Below, piece by piece: positions 9,082 to 16,729 of a DNA stretch of 64,000 nt. Below the pieces are notes generated by a model. It saw nothing but the letters and a program-made list of their open reading frames with translations. It did not search any database and had not been told where the DNA came from. Position numbers and translations under genes: made by a program. The stretch's first letter is position 1. Each line of letters begins with the position of its first letter. The DNA comes from Flammeovirgaceae bacterium UBA6059 (GTDB taxonomy: Bacteria; Bacteroidota; Bacteroidia; Cytophagales; Cyclobacteriaceae): assembly GCA_002435755.1 (NCBI GenBank), contig DIYH01000024.1, forward strand, positions 124,001 through 188,000, read 5' to 3'.

Positions 9082-9931
9082 AATTCCCGAATCCGAGCTC
9101 ATTCTAAATAAAGATGGCAGTATTTACCATCTCAACCTGAAACCTGAGCATATCTCCGAATACATTTTGCTTGTTGGTGACCCTGGTCGTGTCCATCGGA
9201 TCAGTAAGTTTTTCGATGACGTTGATTTTGAGATGAACAAAAGAGAGTTCATCACACATATCGGCAAATACAATGGCAATAGAATAACGGTCATGAGTAC
9301 TGGCATGGGCACGGACAACTCAGAGATAGCTATGCTGGAGCTGGATGCGCTGGCTAACATTGACCTAAAGACCAGGGAGCCTAAAAGCAGACGCAAAAAA
9401 CTGAAAATTATCAGGGTCGGTACATCAGGAAGTATACAAGAGGACATCAGGATTGGTTCTCATGTGATTTCCGAGTATGGTCTAGGGATGGATAATCTCA
9501 TGGCTTATTATGAGCTACCACAAACCGAATTTGAGCTCTCCTACAGTCAGACCCTTCGTGACTATCTGGGAGTGACTTTTACTCCTTATACAGTTGCAGG
9601 TAGTAGTCTGTTGATCGAGCAATTGGGCCAGGATATGATCAAAGGTTTCACTGCCACCTCCCCAGGTTTCTATGCACCACAAGGTAGAGCACTCAGAGTA
9701 CCCATTCGGTATCCCAAATTGATAGATCGTCTGGTTAATTTTCGTCATCGAGACTATTGGGTAACCAACTTTGAAATGGAGACCTCTGGCTTGTATGCAC
9801 TCGGTCGAATGCTTGGTCATGAGGTGGTGAGCGCCAATGCAATTTTGGCCAATAGGTCCAGAGGTACATTCTCGAAAGACCCGCATAAGGTGGTGGATTC
9901 CTTGATCAAAAAGGTTCTGGACCTTCTCTGA
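9074..9931 (+). CDS. Nucleoside phosphorylase (uridine phosphorylase-like)
   Basis: 285 residues of the PNP/UDP phosphorylase superfamily. Visible are the L-V-G-D-P-G-R phosphate site (about 33-39), M-S-T-G-M-G, the V-G-T-S-G-S-I strand, and the F-E-M-E-T-S ribose-binding motif (about 234-239). Such enzymes split nucleosides with phosphate into base and ribose-1-phosphate for salvage. Specificity (uridine or purine) cannot be settled by eye. The start overlaps trhO by eight bases and a CvfB-like gene begins one base after the stop, placing it in a trhO-phosphorylase-cvfB operon around RNA metabolism. Confidence 0.87.
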   Translation: MAKIPESELILNKDGSIYHLNLKPEHISEYILLVGDPGRVHRISKFFDDVDFEMNKREFITHIGKYNGNRITVMSTGMGTDNSEIAMLELDALANIDLKTREPKSRRKKLKIIRVGTSGSIQEDIRIGSHVISEYGLGMDNLMAYYELPQTEFELSYSQTLRDYLGVTFTPYTVAGSSLLIEQLGQDMIKGFTATSPGFYAPQGRALRVPIRYPKLIDRLVNFRHRDYWVTNFEMETSGLYALGRMLGHEVVSANAILANRSRGTFSKDPHKVVDSLIKKVLDLL

Positions 9932-9932
9932 T

Positions 9933-10763
9933 ATGATTGCTATAGGCAAATTCAATACACTGCGGATTGAGCGGTTTGCCCCACCAGGTCTATACCTTGA
10001 AGATGAGGAAGGAACTGAAGTGCTGCTACCTAATCGCTGGATAACGGAAGACATGAAAATAGATGATGAACTTGAGGTTTTCATCTATCGCGATTCCGAA
10101 GATCGTATGATTGCTACCACACTTCGTCCTCACATACTCAGAGACGAGTTTGGTTATCTGCAGGTCAAGCAGGTCAACCAGGTTGGAGCTTTTCTTGACT
10201 GGGGGCTAGAGAAAGATCTGCTTGTTCCATTCAAAGAGCAGCGAGCTAAAATGAGAGAGGGAGGGCGATATCTTGTTCACTTGTATCTTGATGTAGAATC
10301 CTGGCGCTTATCTGCATCCGCTAAAATCCAGAAATACCTTGAAACGGAGACTATCGAACTGGAAGTAGGAGAGGAAGTTGAGGTATTGATCTGTGAGCGG
10401 ACTGACCTGGGGGTGAAAGTGATTGTCAATCACCTGTATCAAGGTTTGCTTTACAACAGTGAGCTTTTCAAGGAAGTGAGAATGGGTGACAAAACCATCG
10501 GCTATGTCAAAGCCATACGGGATGATGGCAAGATTGATGTTGCCCTGGAAAAGCAGGGGTACAAGAGTGTCGAGCCAAATGCACAGAAAATACTTGACTT
10601 GCTAACGCAAAACGAAGGCTTCCTGGCACTTCATGATAAGTCTGATCCCGAAAAAGTCAAGTACCAACTCGGAATGAGCAAAAAGCTATTCAAAAAGGCT
10701 ATCGGGAGTCTCTACAAAGAGAAGAAGATTGTAATTGAAGAAGAGGGGATAAGGTTAGTTTAG
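9933..10763 (+). CDS. cvfB: CvfB-like S1 RNA-binding protein
   Basis: 276 residues, the usual CvfB/YitL length. Several S1-type OB folds follow one another: an N-terminal one beginning G-K-F-N-T-L-R-I-E-R, a second with G-A-F-L-D-W-G-L-E-K-D-L-L-V-P, and a third near 145-205. A C-terminal winged-helix part ends L-Y-K-E-K-K-I-V-I-E. In Staphylococcus CvfB binds RNA and affects virulence gene expression; the role in Bacteroidota is unknown. It starts one base after the phosphorylase stop and its last four bases overlap the end of the converging dipeptidase gene. Confidence 0.87.
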   Translation: MIAIGKFNTLRIERFAPPGLYLEDEEGTEVLLPNRWITEDMKIDDELEVFIYRDSEDRMIATTLRPHILRDEFGYLQVKQVNQVGAFLDWGLEKDLLVPFKEQRAKMREGGRYLVHLYLDVESWRLSASAKIQKYLETETIELEVGEEVEVLICERTDLGVKVIVNHLYQGLLYNSELFKEVRMGDKTIGYVKAIRDDGKIDVALEKQGYKSVEPNAQKILDLLTQNEGFLALHDKSDPEKVKYQLGMSKKLFKKAIGSLYKEKKIVIEEEGIRLV

Positions 10764-11938
10764 GGGAAGACATATTCCTCCGGCAAATTTTCTAACAAAA
10801 AGTTGATCTGGTTCAAGCCCATTATGAGTTTGATCTCTGAAGCAGTAAAACCTTCTGCCAAAAGGGCCTCTGTAAGTACCACCATCTCCGAGGCATCAAA
10901 ATGTGTCTCCACAGCCCCGTCAAAGTCAGAGCCCAGGCTAACGTGTTGAATGCCTACCATATCCACTACATAACGGACGGCTTTGGCAATAGAAGCTGGG
11001 TTGATATCTCCATTGGCACCTGCCCAAAAACCAATCCCTATGATACCACCATTATCGGCAATGGCCAATATTTGCTTATCACTTAGATTTCTCGGGCTAT
11101 CGTAAATCGCTTTGATACCGGTATGGGAAACAACCACAGGACGCGTTGAAATAGCCAATACATCGAAAAACAAGGTTTCTGAAGCATGGGCCAGATCCAC
11201 AATGATCGATCTTTCTTCCATTTGTTTGAGTACCTGTCTTCCAAAATCAGTCAAGCCACCCTGTTCGACCCCAGCAGAAGACCCTCCCAGCGCGTTATCA
11301 AAAAAATGGACTAGTCCTAAAATTCTGAAACCAGCTCGTTCCAGTTTTCCCACATTATCCAGGTCCCGCTCAAGTGCATGTAAACCCTCAACAGATAAGA
11401 GTCCTCCTACGATGGTAGGTTTGGTTTCTTTATGGACCAGAAAGTCGATCAAGTCACTCTTATTTTTGATGATCCGGAGGTTCCCTTCCGAACGTTCAGC
11501 TGCTTCATGTAATAGCTGACTTTGATAAAGCGCACGTTCAAGCAGACTGTTCCAGGTTTTTGGTGGCCAGCGATTGGCTACAGCAAGCAGAGTGATATTG
11601 TCAGTGTCAGCATCATTCCGTTCGTAGTTAAGTCCTCTAGGGGTTTTGATCACCGCATCAAAGACCTGTAAAGCAAAACCTCCGGCGATGAGACGGGGTA
11701 GGTCTACTTGGCCATAGCTTATATTGTTGAGCAAGTCTCTGTCCCATAACAAATTATCTGCATGCCAATCCGCGACCAATAATTCCTGATGTAGCTCTCT
11801 TGCTTCCTGGCTTACTTGGGACAGATCTACATTTCTGGTTCGGTTCATGTCACTATCTACGTACTTGCCCAAAACCCAGAAAAAGAGCCAAACCAGGAAT
11901 AGTGCTACAGGGCCTGATATGAAGAGGATCCTTTTCAT
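10760..11938 (-). CDS. Membrane-anchored dipeptidase, peptidase M19 family
   Basis: 392 residues with an N-terminal hydrophobic anchor (about 4-24), so it is probably periplasmic. Zinc ligands of renal-dipeptidase-type enzymes are visible: H-A-D in D-W-H-A-D-N, the bridging glutamate in S-V-E-G-L-H, then D-L-A-H-A-S, V-V-S-H-T-G and the C-terminal G-S-D-F-D-G. The family cleaves dipeptides, including some with D-residues. The ATG overlaps the stop of the upstream amidohydrolase by four bases (ATGA), so the two are translationally coupled metal hydrolases. The 3' end overlaps cvfB by four bases on the other strand. Confidence 0.88.
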   Translation of the reverse strand: MKRILFISGPVALFLVWLFFWVLGKYVDSDMNRTRNVDLSQVSQEARELHQELLVADWHADNLLWDRDLLNNISYGQVDLPRLIAGGFALQVFDAVIKTPRGLNYERNDADTDNITLLAVANRWPPKTWNSLLERALYQSQLLHEAAERSEGNLRIIKNKSDLIDFLVHKETKPTIVGGLLSVEGLHALERDLDNVGKLERAGFRILGLVHFFDNALGGSSAGVEQGGLTDFGRQVLKQMEERSIIVDLAHASETLFFDVLAISTRPVVVSHTGIKAIYDSPRNLSDKQILAIADNGGIIGIGFWAGANGDINPASIAKAVRYVVDMVGIQHVSLGSDFDGAVETHFDASEMVVLTEALLAEGFTASEIKLIMGLNQINFLLENLPEEYVFP

Positions 11939-13152
11939 TTTTCTTCAAGCTCAAATGGGAATCGCTTCATTGCGATTTGACCATTGCTCATGACCATCAC
12001 AACATCTTGAAGGTATCTTATATTCTCAAGAGGATTACCTGTCAGTACGATCAGATCTGCCTCATATCCAGTAGCAATCCGACCTGTTTGATCGGACAAT
12101 TCTAGAAGTTCGGCGGCTACTACGGTTGCAGATTGCAAAGCCTGGAAAGATGTCATACCCATACGCACAAAGTTTTCAGCTTCCATGCTAATGCGAGTTA
12201 CACTATTTGGTCCATATCCTGTATCTGCGCCAGTTGCTATTTTCACACCTAGTTCCAGTGCCATACTGAAAGACTCTTGGAGAGATGGCAACATGTGTTT
12301 CCCGCGCATCATCAAGATGGCATTATCATAATCTCCTCCAGGCTCTACGAGATCAACCACGGTTGTATAAGTAGGTACAAGATAGGTTTCTCTGTCTCGC
12401 ATCAATTCAAGGGTTTTTCTGCTAAGATAAGTGCCATGCTCAATGGATCGTGCTCCGGCTAGCACTGCCGCGTATGCACCTTCGTCACCATGAGCATGAA
12501 CCATTACCGGAACTTTGGCTTTAGCAGCCTCATTCACAATGATGGTAAGTTGCTCCTGCGTATAAGTCTGCTTTCGCGGATCTGTATGTGGAAGACCAGC
12601 ACGTTCAGTTCCACGGGTCTTAATGACATCTGCTCCACGATCAATGTTGATTTGGACTAGTGTCCGCAATTCATCCTCGGACCTTACACCATTCACAAGA
12701 GAACCAAGCCTCGGATCTGCCAACACAGTTTCTCCAAGATCAGGAGTTACAAACACTCCTGCTGCCAGCATATCCGGGCCTGGAAGTTGTCCGGCACGGA
12801 CCATTTCTTTAATTGTCACATCCTGATAAGCTGGAACACTAGCACTGCGTGCAGTGGTGACGCCCGATTCCAGTGCCCGCTTTGCTGCAGCTAAGCTACT
12901 CATATGTGTGTGTGCGTCTATCATTCCCGGCATAACGTACCTACCGGAAAGGTCAATTAGCACATAACCTTCTGGTACATCCGTTGTGGCAGGCTGGATA
13001 TTGACGATAGTCTTACCCTCCACAAGTACGGTATGACTTTCGTAAATGGTATTGTCGGTACCATTGAAGATGTGCCCATTGATCAATGCCTGTTTTTGAG
13101 CAATTGCGGTAACAGCCCAAGCATATAAGGTGACAAGGAAGTAAAATCTCAC
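11935..13152 (-). CDS. Secreted amidohydrolase (imidazolonepropionase-like)
   Basis: 405 residues with a Sec signal peptide (cleavage near A-I-A at about 18). It has the amidohydrolase superfamily layout. D-A-H-T-H-M (about 80-85) supplies two metal ligands, H-A-H-G-D-E-G and S-I-E-H-G-T the later histidines, and A-T-G-A-D-T-G the catalytic aspartate. A small composite domain (N-terminal strands plus L-I-V-L-T-G-N-P-L-E-N) completes it. Related secreted enzymes act as prolidase-like or other imide/amide hydrolases; the substrate is unknown. It is the first gene of a two-gene operon with the M19 dipeptidase, which suggests peptide turnover. Confidence 0.87.
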   Translation of the reverse strand: MRFYFLVTLYAWAVTAIAQKQALINGHIFNGTDNTIYESHTVLVEGKTIVNIQPATTDVPEGYVLIDLSGRYVMPGMIDAHTHMSSLAAAKRALESGVTTARSASVPAYQDVTIKEMVRAGQLPGPDMLAAGVFVTPDLGETVLADPRLGSLVNGVRSEDELRTLVQINIDRGADVIKTRGTERAGLPHTDPRKQTYTQEQLTIIVNEAAKAKVPVMVHAHGDEGAYAAVLAGARSIEHGTYLSRKTLELMRDRETYLVPTYTTVVDLVEPGGDYDNAILMMRGKHMLPSLQESFSMALELGVKIATGADTGYGPNSVTRISMEAENFVRMGMTSFQALQSATVVAAELLELSDQTGRIATGYEADLIVLTGNPLENIRYLQDVVMVMSNGQIAMKRFPFELEEK

Positions 13153-13625
13153 GCTGGTAGTTTTATCCAGAAGTTATAGATTTTGTGAGAAAGAAGCAGC
13201 GTATTGTTCGTTTCGTTTGTACTGACAATTTGTATCGATTCAGCTTTAAAGTATGAGCTAGTTTATTTTGTCCTGCGAGCAGTTACTTTACTTTAAAGGG
13301 ATACACGACTCAAAGGTGAATATACCATTGATTTCCGGCAGGTCTATGCTACCATCCTTGATATGTGGCTCAATGTGGATTCAGAGTTGGTGTTGAACAA
13401 GAAGTTTTAGCATTTAGCATTTATCTAGCCAGAGCAGCCTTTACTCTTAGCTTCCAATAAAACTCAATTTCTCCTTAATTGATGCTACGAACAGTTATTT
13501 GTGAGTTTCTATCTCCTGATTGTTACTTGCTATGCCATATGACTGGGTAGACGTAATTGGTGCATTTTTATAATACAGGTTTCACTGATTTATGTCTATT
13601 TTAGATTGTCTTCAAAGGTCACCCA
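13153..13625. other. Long intergenic region without an intact gene
   Basis: About 470 bases between the divergent amidohydrolase and TPR-LuxR genes. It must hold promoters for both, but no clear TAnnTTTG element was seen. The only recognisable content is a coding relic at 13297-13410. The stretch is rich in stops in the other frames. Confidence 0.7.
13297..13410 (+). pseudogene. C-terminal relic of a DUF1501-family protein
   Basis: A 37-residue frame between a TAA at 13294 and a TAG at 13408 has no start codon. It reads with a core Y-T-I-D-F-R-Q-V-Y-A-T-I-L-D-x-W-L and then V-L-x-x-K-F before the stop. From memory this is the conserved end of DUF1501 (secreted sulfatase-like) proteins, where D-F-R-x-V-Y-A-T-x-L-x-x-W-L is near invariant. 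Nothing of the rest of the gene is visible upstream, so this is the last piece of a deleted gene. Confidence 0.6.
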
Positions 13626-15125
13626 ATGTTACCTGTACTTGTTAACATCTTACTCGCTATCCTTTTGGCCGTAGACGCATCTGCTGACTCTGATCAGGAG
13701 CTAGTTAAAAAAGCCTATGATGAGCAAAACCCTAATATGGCTTTAGAACTGCTATCAGTGATAAAGGACAAATCCCTGATCAAAGATAGTCTTGAGTCTA
13801 TGTACCTGTTAGCAAAAGGTGTAGCCTATGGAAAGCTTGGGATGATAGATTCTTCATTACATTATCTCAATGAGTGCATAGACAATTCTAGAAAAGAGGA
13901 TAGGCATTACTATGTCATGCGAGGGTACAATGCAAGGGGTGTACTATTAAAGCATCAGGGCCAAAGTGAGCTTTCAGTTGCCTCGTTGCAGGAAGCCCTA
14001 GCCATCGCAGAAGAACATGATGAGAGGAGATTCAACATCGCTGAAGCAGAGATATTGGGAAATATGGGAGGTGTATTCTTTCAAATGCAGGATTTTAATT
14101 CCGCTAAAGATTACTCAGCTAGAGGACTAGAGATCGCAGAAAACCTTAACGATACTGGTGAACTGGCCTATGGCAATCTCAGATTGGCTATTGCATATGA
14201 GGCGATGGATAGCCTGGCAAAGAGTATCCATCACAACAGGAATACAAGGAAGTATTTAGAAGTTCTAAGCGACTATACGTCTCTTGCTTTTGTTGAGAAT
14301 AATCTTGGCGCTATTCACAAAAAACTTGGTCAACTTGATTCAAGCCTCTATTATCAAAAAAAGGCTAGAGCATATGCTGAGCTTACCAATGAGGCCGAAT
14401 ATATCAGCCATACGATTCTGGGTATCGCCAATACATATCTGGAAATGGACGCGCTTACAGAGGCGATGAAAGCAGCTAACGAGGCATTGGCACTGGCTGA
14501 GGAGAAGCATTTTCCTTACCACGCAAAGGGAGCCCATGATATTCTTTATCAGGTTGCGCTAGCGCGGAATCAATATGAATTAGCATTGGCTGAGCGTAAT
14601 AAGTCTGTCGCGATCAATGACTCGCTTACTGCAGTGGAAGCCAAAGAACGAATCGCTGAACTTGAAATTCGCTATGAGACAGCTCAAAAGGAAAAAGAGC
14701 TAGTAGAGGCCAACGCTGAAATAGCCGAAAAGGAAAGGTTTGAGCTATTTCTATTCGTCATTATCGCTGTGATACTTGTGTTTAGTCTTTTGGCGATCTT
14801 CCTTCTTCTACAGCGTTTTCGATTGAAAAGAAGACTGCTATCCCAGGAGATCGATACGCTACGAATTCAGATTAACTCAGCACTGGATGTTTCACAAGAT
14901 AAACTCAATCTAAACCAAGACAAGATCAATCAGCAGCTGCACACGCCACTTTCAGAGCGTGAATTCGATATCCTCAAATTGGCCCTATCTGAAAAAAATA
15001 ATCGTGAAATTGGCGATGAACTCTTCATATCTATTAACACTGTCAAGACACACTTGAAGAATATCTATACAAAGATTGGGGTATCAAATCGTAAAGAAGC
15101 ACTAGAAGTCATTTTCAAAGGTTAG
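13626..15125 (+). CDS. TPR-repeat transmembrane regulator with C-terminal LuxR HTH (first of a pair)
   Basis: 499 residues. A signal-peptide-like start is followed by tetratricopeptide repeats over about 50-340, ending in a coiled coil with E-L-E-I-R-Y-E-T-A-Q-K-E-K-E. One membrane segment (about 373-395) and a short coiled coil come next, then a LuxR/GerE helix-turn-helix at the C-terminus (L-S-E-R-E-F-D-I-L-K through N-T-V-K-T-H-L-K-N-I-Y). The layout puts TPRs in the periplasm and the DNA-binding domain in the cytoplasm, a one-protein sensor common in Bacteroidota. The next gene is a paralogue three bases away, followed by a giant surface protein. Confidence 0.85.
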   Translation: MLPVLVNILLAILLAVDASADSDQELVKKAYDEQNPNMALELLSVIKDKSLIKDSLESMYLLAKGVAYGKLGMIDSSLHYLNECIDNSRKEDRHYYVMRGYNARGVLLKHQGQSELSVASLQEALAIAEEHDERRFNIAEAEILGNMGGVFFQMQDFNSAKDYSARGLEIAENLNDTGELAYGNLRLAIAYEAMDSLAKSIHHNRNTRKYLEVLSDYTSLAFVENNLGAIHKKLGQLDSSLYYQKKARAYAELTNEAEYISHTILGIANTYLEMDALTEAMKAANEALALAEEKHFPYHAKGAHDILYQVALARNQYELALAERNKSVAINDSLTAVEAKERIAELEIRYETAQKEKELVEANAEIAEKERFELFLFVIIAVILVFSLLAIFLLLQRFRLKRRLLSQEIDTLRIQINSALDVSQDKLNLNQDKINQQLHTPLSEREFDILKLALSEKNNREIGDELFISINTVKTHLKNIYTKIGVSNRKEALEVIFKG

Positions 15126-15128
15126 CAA

Positions 15129-16613
15129 ATGAAAACTATGCGTTGGTGGATTTGTCTTTTGGCGATTGTGGCTTGTACGACGAGCACAAGGGCTCAAATC
15201 TTGGATGTCAAGGCAGCAGCAGATAGTTTGATACTTCTCTTTGAAGACATGGAGGAAGAGGATAGGTCGACCACTTTTATCCAGACTTTCTCCAAAAGCG
15301 TGATTGTAGACATACAAGTGACGCACGACTTTGTAGAGGCAATTAACGATTATGCATTATCGCAAAATGACACCATTCTTATGTCCTCATCAGAAGTGCT
15401 TTTCTCTGAAATTCATTGGCGAAACGGAGAGTATGAAGAAGCCACCATTCATGCGTTATCAGCAGTTGATTTAGCTGGCTCAACTCAAAGATTTCTTAGT
15501 GTAAAGGCGCAGGGCCTAATGACTCTAGGCTCCATCCAGTTTTTCGTAGGAGATGCTATCAAGGCTGTGGACTACTATAATGAGGCTGCCGCGGTTTTCG
15601 AAGCGGAAGGAAATATCCAGGCTTATGTTTCAGTCATGTCCAATATTGGTGCAGTCTACGCAGACTATGGAGATAGAGAAAAAGAGTCAGCCTCCCTGGA
15701 TAGTGCACTCGTGTACCTTAGTAAGGTAATTGACATGAAAGAGCAGGCTCAGTACAACTTCTATCTGTCAGCTTTAGGTAACAGCGGTTACATCTACCGA
15801 GCGAAGAAAGAGTATGAGGAGGCACTGCGATTTTTTGACCTTTGGGAGCTGGAAGAGGCCCACACTCCTAATGTGACCGCCAAAGCCAATCAGTATATCA
15901 ATATCGGTGATGTACATATGGAACTGGGAGACTATACCAAGGCAGAGGAGTACTTCCGGCAAGGATTGGCATATGCACTGGAGATTAACCTTAAGCAGAG
16001 AGTAGCAGAGTACTATTTAGATCTGGCTGATCTGATGGAGCGTCAGAGTAATTATGAACAAGCATATCACTACAGCAAACAAGGTCGACACTTAAATGAC
16101 AGCCTGTTCAACATAGAAAAAGTAAATGCCATCAATGAACTGGAAGCTAAGTATGAATCGGCCAGAAAAGAGCAGGAAATCCAGGAAGCGAATGCTATCA
16201 TCGACAAGAATGAGCGTTTCCAGCTTTTTCTGTCAATTGTGATTGCGATAATTCTGGTATTTGGCGTAGCAGCTTTTGTGATGTTGCGACACAGGTTTGC
16301 TCTTAAACAAGAGCTGTTGCTACAAGAGACGGACAATCTCAGGCTCCAGATCAATGCGCTCATCGGAAAGCATACCCCACAACTTGAGGTTTCTTTGACA
16401 GACATCAATAAGTCCCTCAAGGAAACCCTCTCTGATCGAGAGCTGGAAGTACTAGAGGTAGCACTTACAGATAAGAACAATATGGAGATGGCTGAACATC
16501 TCAATGTTTCAGTCAACACCGTTAAGTACCATTTGAAAAAAATATATGCCAAACTCGGCGTGACCAACCGCAATGAGGCCATCAGCTTCACTATCAAAGC
16601 CAGTTCTAACTAA
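15129..16613 (+). CDS. TPR-repeat transmembrane regulator with C-terminal LuxR HTH (second of a pair)
   Basis: 494 residues, same architecture as the gene three bases upstream: signal peptide (cleavage near T-R-A-Q at about 22), TPRs up to about 330, then E-L-E-A-K-Y-E-S-A-R-K-E-Q-E. A membrane segment follows at about 364-384 and a LuxR-type HTH at the end (L-S-D-R-E-L-E-V-L-E through N-T-V-K-Y-H-L-K-K-I-Y). The N-terminal halves have diverged much more than the membrane and HTH parts, so the two probably sense different things while binding related DNA or heterodimerising (inference). It is 116 bases upstream of the 14-kb surface-protein gene. Confidence 0.85.
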   Translation: MKTMRWWICLLAIVACTTSTRAQILDVKAAADSLILLFEDMEEEDRSTTFIQTFSKSVIVDIQVTHDFVEAINDYALSQNDTILMSSSEVLFSEIHWRNGEYEEATIHALSAVDLAGSTQRFLSVKAQGLMTLGSIQFFVGDAIKAVDYYNEAAAVFEAEGNIQAYVSVMSNIGAVYADYGDREKESASLDSALVYLSKVIDMKEQAQYNFYLSALGNSGYIYRAKKEYEEALRFFDLWELEEAHTPNVTAKANQYINIGDVHMELGDYTKAEEYFRQGLAYALEINLKQRVAEYYLDLADLMERQSNYEQAYHYSKQGRHLNDSLFNIEKVNAINELEAKYESARKEQEIQEANAIIDKNERFQLFLSIVIAIILVFGVAAFVMLRHRFALKQELLLQETDNLRLQINALIGKHTPQLEVSLTDINKSLKETLSDRELEVLEVALTDKNNMEMAEHLNVSVNTVKYHLKKIYAKLGVTNRNEAISFTIKASSN

Positions 16614-16637
16614 CTATTTTACAAATACTTAAAAAGA

Positions 16638-16729
16638 CTACCCTCTGGGTAGGTAAGATTTCACCCGGGGCGGGTGACCGATTCGCCTCATAAATCAGGC
16701 TTCTTCGAACCAACAAAATTATTGAAGCC
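16638..16729 (+). promoter_or_regulatory. Structured leader of the giant surface-protein gene
   Basis: Three stem-loops lie in the 116-base gap. Stem 1 is CTACCC (16638-16643), loop TCT, GGGTAG (16647-16652). Stem 2 is TCACCCG (16661-16667), loop GGG, CGGGTGA (16671-16677). Stem 3 is GGCTTC (16698-16703) with GAAGCC (16724-16729), 20-base loop, touching the ATG at 16730. None is followed by a T-run, so they are not ordinary terminators. They could be operators (stems 1 and 2 are perfect palindromes) or RNA structure controlling translation. No known riboswitch class was recognised. Confidence 0.5.

Noticed and set aside
16638..16677. Hairpins after the second TPR-LuxR gene as terminators
   Set aside because: Neither hairpin is followed by a T-run on the plus strand.
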